In this document: positions 44,543 through 53,142 of the stretch, in pieces | Layout: every line of letters begins with the position of its first letter | How positions within the stretch are numbered: position 1 is the first letter of the stretch | From: Pedobacter sp. FW305-3-2-15-E-R2A2 | GTDB lineage: Bacteria > Bacteroidota > Bacteroidia > Sphingobacteriales > Sphingobacteriaceae | Assembly: GCF_038446955.1 (NCBI RefSeq) | Contig: NZ_CP151803.1 | Location: 5,766,001-5,830,000, forward strand | Direction of reading: 5' to 3' | Length of the DNA stretch: 64,000 bases | Made by a program: the position numbers and the translations under genes | The notes under the pieces: generated by a model | Told to the model about the DNA's origin: nothing | The model's database searches: none | What the model saw: the letters and a program-made list of their open reading frames with translations, nothing else

Positions 44543-45574
44543 TTACGACGGCTCAACGATGTAGTTTCTCCATTTATTTAATACCGAATCAAAATCAGCA
44601 GGTAAAGGTGCCTCAAATTCCATATACTCTTTAGTAGTCGGGTGGATAAAACCTAAAGTCTGTGCATGTAATGCCTGACGTGGCAACATTTGAAAACAGT
44701 TTTGAACGAACTGTTTGTATTTGTTGAAGGTTGTTCCTTTTAATATTTTATCTCCGCCGTAATTGGCATCGTTAAATAAAGGGTGTCCAATATGCTGCAT
44801 ATGTGCTCTGATTTGGTGTGTCCGGCCCGTTTCCAGCTGACAACTGATTAGGGTTACATATCCTAAACGCTCTAATACCGAATAATGTGTTACCGACCAC
44901 TTACCTTTTTCTTCGTCGTCATATACATCCATCACAATCCTGTTCTTGGCACTTCTTCCGATATAGCCCGTAACCGTACCGTCTTCCAGCACATCTCCCC
45001 AGGCCATGGCAATATATTTACGGGTAATGGTATGGTCAAAAAACTGTTTCGCCAGTTTGGTCATTGTGATCTCGTTCTTACTGATCAGTAACAAACCCGA
45101 AGTATCTTTATCAATCCGGTGAACCAGGCCAGGCCTGCCTTCATTTCCCGGTAATTGTGGTAATTTTTCAAAATGGTAGGCCAGCGCGTTCACCAATGTC
45201 CCCGTATAATTGTTAAATCCAGGATGTACGACCATGCCCGCTGGTTTATTGACTACCAACAGATCGTCATCTTCATATACAATATCCAAAGGGATATTTT
45301 CAGGGTAAACTTCCGTATCTCTTGGCGGATGCGGGAAGACGATAGAGATCTCATCCGCAGGTTTTACCTTATAGCTCGCTTTAACAGTGCCTTGATTAAC
45401 CAACACATTTCCGGCATCAATAGCATTCTGAATACGATTGCGGGAAGCATTCTCCATGCGTCCCATTAAAAATTTGTCTATTCTTAACAAAGACTGTCCT
45501 TTATCAACAACAATATTAAAATGTTCGTATAAATCCTGCTCTTCTAATTCCTGCACGCTGTTGCTATTTTCCAT
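44543..45574 (-). CDS. rluD: RluA family pseudouridine synthase (RluD-like)
   Basis: About 343 residues from MENSNSVQELEEQDLYEHFN; an ATG nine bases earlier is also possible. An S4 RNA-binding domain (SLLRIDKFLMGRMENASRNR) precedes the catalytic domain with the active-site Asp in LVHRIDKDTSGLLLISK (about 155). RLETGRTHQIRAHM-type motifs are present as LETGRTHQIRAHMQHIGHPL. The nearest known role is modification of 23S rRNA helix 69, assigned by similarity only. The TAnnTTTG promoter lies about 56 nt upstream. Confidence 0.94.
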   Translation of the reverse strand: MENSNSVQELEEQDLYEHFNIVVDKGQSLLRIDKFLMGRMENASRNRIQNAIDAGNVLVNQGTVKASYKVKPADEISIVFPHPPRDTEVYPENIPLDIVYEDDDLLVVNKPAGMVVHPGFNNYTGTLVNALAYHFEKLPQLPGNEGRPGLVHRIDKDTSGLLLISKNEITMTKLAKQFFDHTITRKYIAMAWGDVLEDGTVTGYIGRSAKNRIVMDVYDDEEKGKWSVTHYSVLERLGYVTLISCQLETGRTHQIRAHMQHIGHPLFNDANYGGDKILKGTTFNKYKQFVQNCFQMLPRQALHAQTLGFIHPTTKEYMEFEAPLPADFDSVLNKWRNYIVEPS

Positions 45575-45630
45575 GAAATGCATCTCTGTTTATGATTGAG
45601 GATGCCCCGTTATAGGGCCGTTCCATTATG

Positions 45631-45638
45631 CAAAACTA
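45631..45638 (-). promoter_or_regulatory. rluD-like gene -7 promoter element TAGTTTTG
   Basis: Exact TAnnTTTG match on the minus strand in the 343-bp intergenic region before 45927. Confidence 0.6.
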
Positions 45639-45808
45639 ATCTTTAACAATTACATAATTGAAAAAAAATAAATTGGTCTGCTTTTTGTTAATCCCGTATT
45701 CCATTAACAAATTATAATTTTTGTGAATTCTTCAGGGCTTAGGCTTATAATACAGCGGGTAGCAAAGGTCTCGACGAATCAGAATTGTTAAATTTTAATT
45801 CCAGGATT

Positions 45809-45889
45809 ATGAAAAACTTTACTCAAAACGTTAAAATCATCTTAAATTTTTTCCCTTATTTACTAAGGAAAATCTATTTTAAGCCTTAA
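45809..45889 (+). CDS. Candidate 26-aa micro-protein or leader peptide
   Basis: The frame begins MKNFTQNVKIILNFFPYLLR and ends KIYFKP before TAA, preceded by CCAGGATT, one of few ribosome-site-like stretches here. It is hydrophobic and basic, like the 28-aa frame at 25297. It ends 25 bp before the promoter of the desulfhydrase-like gene. TAATTTTTG near 45716 may be its own promoter. Chance cannot be excluded. Confidence 0.35.
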   Translation: MKNFTQNVKIILNFFPYLLRKIYFKP

Positions 45890-45913
45890 TTTACCACCTT
45901 AGGAAAAGGCTTC

Positions 45914-45921
45914 TATATTTG
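45914..45921 (+). promoter_or_regulatory. -7 promoter element TATATTTG of the desulfhydrase-like gene
   Basis: Exact TAnnTTTG match ending 5 nt before the ATG at 45927, suggesting a leaderless message. Confidence 0.6.
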
Positions 45922-45926
45922 TAAAC

Positions 45927-46799
45927 ATGTTTACAGATATTTATAGCCCGCTTCAACAATTAAATCATTCTGTTCTTCCACAATTCTGGATGAAAAGGGA
46001 TGATTTAATTGATCCTTATATCTCTGGAAATAAATGGCGTAAGCTTAAATATCTGATATCGAAAGCTTTTAACACACAGAAACACCACCTGGTTACTTTT
46101 GGAGGTGCTTATTCCAACCATCTTGTCGCCACTGCTGCAGCTGCTTCCAAAGCAGGATTAAAGTCATCCGCTTTTGTACGGGGAGAAACAGTAGAAAATG
46201 AAATGCTCCTGCTTTGCAGGCTTTTCGGAATGAACCTGATCTTTACCGACAGGACAAGTTACAAAGACAAGACTCAATTGTTTCAAGAACATTTCGGTGA
46301 TGATCCCAATGCCCTCTTTATCGATGAAGGAGGCGCAAGTGCCGAAGCGGTGCAAGGTTGTGCGGAGATCATTGCAGAACTTCCGGGGGATATTGACCAT
46401 CTATTCTGCGCCGCCGGAACAGGGACTACTGCGGCCGGATTATTGAAAGGAATACAACAACAAGGATTAAAAACAATTCTTCATGTGGTTCCCGCACTGA
46501 AAGGAGGAAGCTTTATTGAAGAAGAAATTTTTAAATATCTGGGCAATACCGATCAACTCCTCCTCCATACGGATTACCATTTCGGAGGTTATGCAAAGAC
46601 CCAACCCGTCCTCATCGACTTCATTAAAAATTTTGTAAGCAGCCAGGGCATTTTAATAGATCCGGTATACACCGCAAAGATGCTCTATGCAATTGAAGAC
46701 CTTTCCGCAAAGAATTACTTTAAAAAGGAAGATAAAATCGTTGCCCTTCATACCGGCGGCTTACTCGGCATCCTTGGGATGAAGGAGAAATTTAAATAG
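45927..46799 (+). CDS. D-cysteine desulfhydrase/ACC deaminase family enzyme
   Basis: 290 residues, fold-type II PLP enzyme. The PLP Lys is in YISGNKWRKLKY (Lys36), and the phosphate cradle and glycine loop are FGGAYSNHLVATAAAASKAG and CAAGTGTTAAGLLKG. HTGGLLGILGM closes the domain. The family splits into ACC deaminase and D-cysteine desulfhydrase; Bacteroidota members are usually annotated as the latter or left open. It is somewhat shorter than the about 330-residue plant and pseudomonad enzymes. Its 3' end overlaps the VOC gene by 8 bp. Confidence 0.92.
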   Translation: MFTDIYSPLQQLNHSVLPQFWMKRDDLIDPYISGNKWRKLKYLISKAFNTQKHHLVTFGGAYSNHLVATAAAASKAGLKSSAFVRGETVENEMLLLCRLFGMNLIFTDRTSYKDKTQLFQEHFGDDPNALFIDEGGASAEAVQGCAEIIAELPGDIDHLFCAAGTGTTAAGLLKGIQQQGLKTILHVVPALKGGSFIEEEIFKYLGNTDQLLLHTDYHFGGYAKTQPVLIDFIKNFVSSQGILIDPVYTAKMLYAIEDLSAKNYFKKEDKIVALHTGGLLGILGMKEKFK

Positions 46800-47181
46800 G
46801 TGCAGAATGCAAAGCCACCCTGTTTCCTTCCGTATCCAGAAAAACACCCATAAAGCCGTACTCCGGTGAAATTTCTGTTTTAGGAGCGATAATTTTGCCG
46901 CCTGCCATTTCGATTCTATCTAAAACCAGCTGTACATCAGGATTTGCATTCAGATAAACCAACGTTCCCCTATCTGATGAAGGAACATGAAAGCCTTCAC
47001 ATTTCACCAATGCCCCTCCGATATCTTCCATCATATTTTCAAGGGGAAACATCCGCATTTCGTAACCGGGAGAATCCATAGGAATCATTTGAATTTCAAA
47101 GATCGCTTCATAAAACTTTTGAGCCCTGTTAAGGTCAACTGCCGGTATTTCAAACCAGCTTACTGCATTTTTAAAAGTCAT
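46792..47181 (-). CDS. VOC family (glyoxalase-like) protein
   Basis: 129 residues: two beta-alpha-beta-beta-beta modules (VSWFEIPAVDLNRAQKFYEA, GTLVYLNANPDVQLVLDRIE) ending with the typical FLDTEGNRVALHS. A small metal-dependent fold found in glyoxalases, dioxygenases and resistance proteins; no specific activity can be assigned. It converges on the desulfhydrase-like gene. Confidence 0.92.
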   Translation of the reverse strand: MTFKNAVSWFEIPAVDLNRAQKFYEAIFEIQMIPMDSPGYEMRMFPLENMMEDIGGALVKCEGFHVPSSDRGTLVYLNANPDVQLVLDRIEMAGGKIIAPKTEISPEYGFMGVFLDTEGNRVALHSAPI

Positions 47182-47277
47182 ATCCGTAAATTTTAATAAA
47201 TGAAATATCCTTAAATATAATAAGAAAATTACATCCGACGTTTATTAAATTAGCCTTCAAGAACCTGAGCTTAACCT

Positions 47278-48069
47278 ATGGATTTATACCATCAAACCGG
47301 ACAAACCTACAATACCACCAGAACTGCAGACCCATTGATCACCGAACGCCTCTCTGCACTGACCGGCAATAAAAAAAATGATAAAATCCTTGATGTTGGC
47401 TGTGGAACGGGAAACTACACCCTGGAACTGGCAGCAACCGGTTTACAGATGTTTGGGACAGATCCTTCTGATCAAATGCTGAAAATTGCAGAAGAAAATG
47501 TTAGTCCCGTTATCTGGAAAAAAGGATATGCAGAAAAAATAGACTTCCCTGATGCGATGTTTGACGGCGCCATAGCCACTTTAACCATCCACCATTGGCT
47601 TGATCTGGCTAAAGCTTTAAAAGAGTTATACAGGGTCCTCAAAGCAGGCTCAAACCTCGTTATATTTACTTCCACTTCCGAGCAGATGCGCAATTACTGG
47701 TTACATCATTATTTTCCAAAGATGATGAGCAGCGCGATGAATCAAATGCCCTCTTTTTCAAAGATCTGGGAATACGGGACCGATGCAGGCTTTGAAATCA
47801 CCCGAACGGAGAAATACTTCGTCGCCGCTGAACTTGAAGACCTGTTCCTCTATTCAGGAAAGCGAAAACCGGAAATGTACCTTGATCCGGAAATCAGAAA
47901 AGGAATCTCTTCTTTCTCAGATCTGGCCCAGGCCGATGAAATTTCTTCCGGCTTGGAATTGCTGGAACGGGATATCAAATCACAAAAGATCAATATTGTT
48001 CGGGACAGGTTTGACGACCGCATGGGCGATTATCTTTTTATTGTGTTATCTAAAACAGCCGGGGTTTAA
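47278..48069 (+). CDS. Class I SAM-dependent methyltransferase
   Basis: 263 residues. The SAM site is ILDVGCGTGNYTLELAATGL (about 38-57), followed by the acidic loop MFGTDPSDQML and motif post I DGAIATLTIHHWLDLAKAL, then LYRVLKAGSNLVIFTST. The C-terminal half is family-specific and gives no clue to substrate. It is divergent from the VOC gene with 96 bp between the starts. No dedicated neighbours. Confidence 0.92.
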   Translation: MDLYHQTGQTYNTTRTADPLITERLSALTGNKKNDKILDVGCGTGNYTLELAATGLQMFGTDPSDQMLKIAEENVSPVIWKKGYAEKIDFPDAMFDGAIATLTIHHWLDLAKALKELYRVLKAGSNLVIFTSTSEQMRNYWLHHYFPKMMSSAMNQMPSFSKIWEYGTDAGFEITRTEKYFVAAELEDLFLYSGKRKPEMYLDPEIRKGISSFSDLAQADEISSGLELLERDIKSQKINIVRDRFDDRMGDYLFIVLSKTAGV

Positions 48070-48386
48070 AAAATTTCCTCAGCAAAACGGGCAAAGCTCC
48101 AAAGTTCAACACAAACGTTTGCATTACAGACAATTGATGACAAAAAACCACAGAAACTATCCTCAGGCCACTTTTTTAAAACGCAGAAGTAAAAACCAAA
48201 CAGACAACCGCCAGACAAAGCCATAAACCACTCATTTTATGGTATTTAAAAAAAATGAATTTAACTGCTGAGTGGATAAATTCAGCTGTTTTGAGCTACA
48301 CAATCGTTTGCGTAAAGGAGGAGCATTACATTACCATGCTTTTTAGGGAACTTCAGTATAACCTAAACTCTTAAACCAACAAAGAC
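48070..48386. other. 317-bp intergenic region
   Basis: Two weak inverted repeats are visible: CCATAAA/TTTATGG at 48221-48242 and an imperfect AACTGCTGA/TCAGCTGTT pair at about 48263-48290, the first perhaps ending the methyltransferase message. Just before the next gene, GGAGGAG at 48318 is G-rich but too far upstream to be its ribosome site. No gene is supported. Confidence 0.4.
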
Positions 48387-50045
48387 ATGAAATCAACCCG
48401 ATTTTTTTCCTGGCCTGTAATGGCCATGCTCTTGCTCTGCGCGGCACTTTCCGCTTGTCACAAATCCCTGATTCCCGAAAATCCGGAGAAACAACGTGCC
48501 GAACTCAGTGCTACAAGTGCTGCCCTGGCGGGCACAGAAAATGCAGCCCCCTCCGAGCACATCTACTTTAATTTTCCTTCGGATGCGATTGTTAAATTAC
48601 ACAAGATAAAAATTACGCAATCGGCCAATGCGGAATATTTCTCTGTGCACAATTATTCAGGTGGTTATGCAGGTCTGCAGCAAACGCCAGACAATTCTTT
48701 TGGAACCCCGAACATCCTGATCTCCTCTTTATGGGATCCCAATACTGCGGGAGGTATCTTTTCGGAAGTCGCTTACACCGCACCAGGAACCATCAGCAGC
48801 AGGTTTGGTGGGGAGGGAGATGGCTATAAGACCATCAATCCATACCAGTGGACACTCAATACCTGGTACAACATTGCCCTCCGGGCCTGGAAACTGAACG
48901 GGAAACTGTACATCGGCACCTTTATTCAGAACATGACTACCGGAAACTGGTTTCATACCTCCACATTGTCCGTTCCGGAACGGACTACTTTCCTCGGATC
49001 AGGTAATGATGCCTTCCTGGAAAACTGGACAGGGAGCAATGCCGCCTATGATGGCCGCTTTATCCGAAAAGCATTCTTTAAAGATTGCTGGAACCTGAAT
49101 ACCGCCAATACCTGGCAAAAACACAGCAGCAGAAGTTTCAGTGCCAATGATGGTGACCAGGGTCGAAACGGCATCTATGACCGGGCCTTTAATTCCGGAT
49201 ATGACGCTACCGAAGATGCCTATTTCATGGAACATGGCGGTACGGTACAACCCAGTGCCGACTTTGGAACCGGACGTACACTGACACTCCCCGAGCAAAC
49301 CAATCAAGGCGCCGCTCCCCTGCTGACCATCGCAGAAGTTCAGTCTGCCACCGCAACAAGCAGCGGAAACACCGTTACTGTAAACTGGACAAACAATCCG
49401 GCTAAAAGCCCTCAGTTCTCTTCAAAAGTAGAATTGCTGAATCCTACAGGCGGCGTGGTAAGCACCATTAACGAAGTACTGCCTCAAAAGAGATCTGCCA
49501 GCATTTCCAGCACATTGGGAACCGGAACCTATTCGGTAAGAATTACGATCACAGACATCTTTAACCAAAGCTCAAGCCCAATCACCATTCCTGTAACTTC
49601 AGGCATCTCCGGAACAACCTGGTACAAAATAAAGAACGTTTCCAGCGGGCTTTATCTGGCACTGGAAAACAACAGTACTGCCAATAGCGCTTTTCTTGTA
49701 CAAGCAACCAGCAGTACCGGAAATGGCCAGAAATGGAAATTTACCGCACAGGGAACAGCTTATGTGATCGTCAACGCAAATAGCAACAAGGCCATTGACA
49801 TTTCAGGAGGAACACAAACCATAGGTGCAAACGTCATTCAGTACACAATAAGTAATGCGGTTAACCAGCAATGGAACCTCGTTTCCTCGGGTGCCAATCA
49901 ATATGTGATTCAAAGTAATATGTCAAGCCATTATGTACTGGACAATCCGGGCAGCAGCAGCACTTCCGGCACTAAAATCACATTATACTCCATTAATGGC
50001 GCATCCGGATCTCCAAATCAACAATGGTTATTAGAACCCCAATAA
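48387..50045 (+). CDS. DUF3472 lipoprotein with C-terminal ricin-type lectin domain
   Basis: 552 residues. A lipoprotein signal (MLLLCAALSAC/HKS) precedes a DUF3472 domain (about 60-260; NILISSLWDPNTAGGIFSEV, RFGGEGDGYKTINPYQWTLN, TFIQNMTTGNWFHT). An Ig-like linker follows (about 310-400), then a beta-trefoil ricin B-type domain (about 405-552) with three QxW repeats (GQKWKF, NQQWNL, NQQWLL). The architecture suggests a surface-exposed carbohydrate-binding protein; DUF3472 has no proven activity. Own terminator; single gene. Confidence 0.9.
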   Translation: MKSTRFFSWPVMAMLLLCAALSACHKSLIPENPEKQRAELSATSAALAGTENAAPSEHIYFNFPSDAIVKLHKIKITQSANAEYFSVHNYSGGYAGLQQTPDNSFGTPNILISSLWDPNTAGGIFSEVAYTAPGTISSRFGGEGDGYKTINPYQWTLNTWYNIALRAWKLNGKLYIGTFIQNMTTGNWFHTSTLSVPERTTFLGSGNDAFLENWTGSNAAYDGRFIRKAFFKDCWNLNTANTWQKHSSRSFSANDGDQGRNGIYDRAFNSGYDATEDAYFMEHGGTVQPSADFGTGRTLTLPEQTNQGAAPLLTIAEVQSATATSSGNTVTVNWTNNPAKSPQFSSKVELLNPTGGVVSTINEVLPQKRSASISSTLGTGTYSVRITITDIFNQSSSPITIPVTSGISGTTWYKIKNVSSGLYLALENNSTANSAFLVQATSSTGNGQKWKFTAQGTAYVIVNANSNKAIDISGGTQTIGANVIQYTISNAVNQQWNLVSSGANQYVIQSNMSSHYVLDNPGSSSTSGTKITLYSINGASGSPNQQWLLEPQ

Positions 50046-50075
50046 CATTGTAAAAAATAAGGAAGCTATTCCTTC

Positions 50076-50113
50076 AAAAAACCACCTTGTTTATAGCTGC
50101 AAGGTGGTTTTTT
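50076..50113 (+). terminator. Intrinsic terminator after the DUF3472-ricin gene
   Basis: AAAAAACCACCTTG and CAAGGTGGTTTTTT form a 14-bp stem with a 10-base loop ending in six T. Confidence 0.88.
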
Positions 50114-50142
50114 CATTTACATCCATCTATTTCAGATCACTC

Positions 50143-50172
50143 TTGACTTTTTTATAAGAATTCTTACCTTTG
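50143..50172 (+). promoter_or_regulatory. Housekeeping promoter of the second SusCD operon
   Basis: TTG (50143-50145), a 19-base spacer and TACCTTTG (50165-50172): a full match to the Bacteroidota TTG-N19-TAnnTTTG promoter, the best in the window. It indicates that this SusCD pair is not driven by an ECF factor. Confidence 0.75.
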
Positions 50173-50186
50173 CGGCCGATTAATAT

Positions 50187-50207
50187 TATTTAGACTTAAA
50201 CTAAATA
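50187..50207. promoter_or_regulatory. Palindromic candidate operator just downstream of the promoter
   Basis: TATTTAG and CTAAATA flank ACTTAAA, a 21-bp palindrome starting 15 bp after the -7 element, where a bound repressor would block transcription. ATTTAGAC (50188-50195) can also pair with GTCTAAAT (50211-50218). The TTTAG-CTAAA form recalls metal-regulator boxes (DtxR/MntR or Fur type); this is inference only. Confidence 0.45.
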
Positions 50208-50262
50208 GATGTCTAAATCTACTGAGGACGGCATCGTTTCCGCGAACAATTAGAATAAACAT

Positions 50263-53106
50263 ATGCATAGATTTTTTACCATTTTAGGATTCTTCATGTT
50301 CCTTTGCACTGCTGCACATGCGCAACTGATCAAAGGAACCATATACGATAAGCATACAGGCGAGCGCATTATCGGGGCAAGCATTGCCATCAAAGAACGT
50401 CCGGGAAAAGGAGTGATGGCGGATGAAAAAGGACAATTCAGTATCCAGATTCAATCCGGAGAAACCATGATCGTTAAAATGGTCGGTTATCAAACCTTCC
50501 AAAAGCAGTACCAGAGCAAAGATGGACAGCAATTGGTCATTTATCTAGAATCCGGTCTTGCTTTAAATGAGGTTATGGTGACTGCCAGTTTAGCAAATTC
50601 AAGAAGTAAAAAAGCAATAGGTACAAACGTAGACCATATTGATGCCGCAGCCGTTGCCGCAACAAGTAACCCTTCTTCCCTTGCCGATATCGTGAATGGA
50701 AGAATCAGTGGTGCACAGGTTTTCAATACCAATGGTAAAGTAGGAATGCCCATCCGCTTTGACATCCGCTCTGCGGCAACTTTCAGTATGGAACGTGATC
50801 CACTGATCTTTATCGATGGTGTGCGCTACAACAACAGCAATACTGCCGATGTCAACTCTTCGCAGGAGGCCATGAGTGCATTAAATGACCTGCCTTTAAA
50901 CGATATCGCTTCTATCGATGTCATCAAAGGCCCTGCAGCTGCTGCCTCTTATGGTGCAGAAGCTGCAAATGGGGTGGTTATTATTCAGACCAAACGCGGA
51001 TTAAGCGGACAAAAAGGAATTGCCGTAAATGTAAAATATACTGCCGGTTTCAGTGAACTGGCTAAAAAGTACGATCAGTTTGTCAACAATGATCCTTTGA
51101 ATGATTTCTTCAGAAAAGGATCGGAGCAACAATTGTATGCCAATTTAACTGCCCAGTTAGACCAGAGCAACAGCATTTTCTTCTCTGCAAATACCAATAA
51201 AAATGCAGGTATCGTTCCGGGGAACCAGGACAACAGGCAGACTTTCCGTACGGGCTACGACCTGGTAAAAGACCGTTTTAAACTGTCTGTTACTGCGGGT
51301 TATGTGAAAGGAAAGCTCAGCATTCCTCAATCGGCTTCCGGACGTGATGATGCAATCTGGAACTTAATGAGAGATCGTACCCCATGGCCTTTTATTTCGG
51401 AAGAAACCTGGAGAGCCATTCAAAAACAATACGACAATGACCGTTTTACCGGAAGTGTAAGATTGGGTTATACCCTGCCATTTGAAATCAAGATGGAAAC
51501 GCTTGTCGGATTGGACTTAAACCACATTGAAGGTTTAAACTACCTTCCTTACGGTTACCTGCAAGGCACCAACAACACGGGAGCGAAACAAGTAAGTACC
51601 CGCCGCAATCAGAATATGAACTGGGACTTTAAAGTATCCAAAAACTTTGTGTTCAGTCCGAAATGGCAATTAAATTTAAGCGTGCTTTCCCAGCTGACCA
51701 GCGCTACAGAACGGGTGAACGGAATCAGTGTAAAGAACTTTGCGGTACCTGGTATCAGCAACATCGCTTCAGCAGCGGAGATCCTGACCGTAACAGATAC
51801 GGATTATGAAAAACGTACTCATGGTTTATATGGAGAAGCTTTCCTGAATTACGATAACAAATTATTCATCAACGCCGGACTTAGAAGAGATGTATCCAAT
51901 ATGATTGGTGCCAATGTGGCCAATATCTGGTACCCCACCGTTAGTGTTGCCTATAATGTGGCCGACATGCCTTTCCTTAAAGGTAAAGTGGAGGAATGGA
52001 AGTTCAGGGCAGCTTATGGAGAATCCGGTCGCCTGCCTTATCCTAACGATGCCCAAACGGCTTACCTAGTGGAAGGCTCTTCTTTTGGCACCCTGGTTAG
52101 ACCTTTGAGAAAAGGAAATCCTGACATCAGACCGGAAAGAACGGGAGAATTGGAAATGGGAACCGACATCAGTCTGTTTGGCCAGCGCTTCGGCTTTACC
52201 TATTATGAACAACAAACCCGTGACGCCATCGTGTATACCACGCTATTACCCTCTCTAGGTTGGCCTTCCAGCTTAAGCGGCGATTATCCGGAGAACATTG
52301 GAAAGATCAGGGGAAGAGGAATTGAAGTAACTTATAATGGCCGTGTATTTACCAGCAGCAATAAAAAACATAGCCTTGATATCTTTGCCATCTTCAACCA
52401 TCAATCTAACGAAGTGGTCAACTCCGGCGGCAGGGACATCCTGAATACGGTGAACCTGATCCGTGAAGGATTGCCTGCTTTTGCTTTTTATTCTAATGTT
52501 TCTGAAGGTCCTCTCTTCAATGCAAAAGGGGAATATAGCGGTGCTAAGGAAAGTGCTTTAAAAGAATTGGGTAAGCCCTTCCCTACTTATAACGGGTCAT
52601 TCGGATTTGGTCTTCAGTTATTTGAAAACCTACGTCTGCAATCGTTATTTACCTATTCAAAAGGCGCTAAAGTGTACAACATTTCACACCGTAACGTAGC
52701 TAGCCAGGGGACAAACTTTAAAGCTAAAGAAAGTCTGAAAGAACAACTGGCCACGCAAACTCCAGGTACCCCGGATTATATCGCCACTGCGACGCAATTG
52801 TCTAAATACGAAGGAACAAGAGGTGATTATATTCAGAAAGCAGATTTCCTGAGGTTGAGCAATTTAACCCTTTCTTACGACCTGGGTTCATGGGCAAAGA
52901 AACAAAGTAATGGTATACTGAAACGTTGCGTAGTTTCTGTGACTGGAAATAACCTTTGGCTCAGCAGTAATTATGGTGGTGCTGAACCTCAGATCGATTC
53001 TCAGGGAGGAAGCAAAAGAACCAGAGGAATTGGTTACCTGTCGTCCGACTGGACCACCGTTCCTGCGCCCCGTACTTACGCATTTAGTTTAAATATTGGA
53101 TTTTAA
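50263..53106 (+). CDS. SusC/RagA family TonB-dependent transporter (no STN domain)
   Basis: 947 residues with a signal peptide (MHRFFTILGFFMFLCTAAHA/Q). Carboxypeptidase-like sandwich (KGTIYDKHTGERIIGASIAI), then a plug with DPLIFIDGVRYNN and IDVIKGPAAAASYGAEAANG, and a barrel ending TYAFSLNIGF. No STN domain, so no FecR-type signalling is expected, in line with its housekeeping promoter. It is shorter than the glycan-type SusC at 17246-20704. The following SusD completes a two-gene operon with no glycoside hydrolase nearby, so the cargo may be a peptide, metal complex or other molecule. Confidence 0.95.
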   Translation: MHRFFTILGFFMFLCTAAHAQLIKGTIYDKHTGERIIGASIAIKERPGKGVMADEKGQFSIQIQSGETMIVKMVGYQTFQKQYQSKDGQQLVIYLESGLALNEVMVTASLANSRSKKAIGTNVDHIDAAAVAATSNPSSLADIVNGRISGAQVFNTNGKVGMPIRFDIRSAATFSMERDPLIFIDGVRYNNSNTADVNSSQEAMSALNDLPLNDIASIDVIKGPAAAASYGAEAANGVVIIQTKRGLSGQKGIAVNVKYTAGFSELAKKYDQFVNNDPLNDFFRKGSEQQLYANLTAQLDQSNSIFFSANTNKNAGIVPGNQDNRQTFRTGYDLVKDRFKLSVTAGYVKGKLSIPQSASGRDDAIWNLMRDRTPWPFISEETWRAIQKQYDNDRFTGSVRLGYTLPFEIKMETLVGLDLNHIEGLNYLPYGYLQGTNNTGAKQVSTRRNQNMNWDFKVSKNFVFSPKWQLNLSVLSQLTSATERVNGISVKNFAVPGISNIASAAEILTVTDTDYEKRTHGLYGEAFLNYDNKLFINAGLRRDVSNMIGANVANIWYPTVSVAYNVADMPFLKGKVEEWKFRAAYGESGRLPYPNDAQTAYLVEGSSFGTLVRPLRKGNPDIRPERTGELEMGTDISLFGQRFGFTYYEQQTRDAIVYTTLLPSLGWPSSLSGDYPENIGKIRGRGIEVTYNGRVFTSSNKKHSLDIFAIFNHQSNEVVNSGGRDILNTVNLIREGLPAFAFYSNVSEGPLFNAKGEYSGAKESALKELGKPFPTYNGSFGFGLQLFENLRLQSLFTYSKGAKVYNISHRNVASQGTNFKAKESLKEQLATQTPGTPDYIATATQLSKYEGTRGDYIQKADFLRLSNLTLSYDLGSWAKKQSNGILKRCVVSVTGNNLWLSSNYGGAEPQIDSQGGSKRTRGIGYLSSDWTTVPAPRTYAFSLNIGF

Positions 53107-53142
53107 TAAAGACTGTCCTCAGTCTGTTGATATAAATAATTT

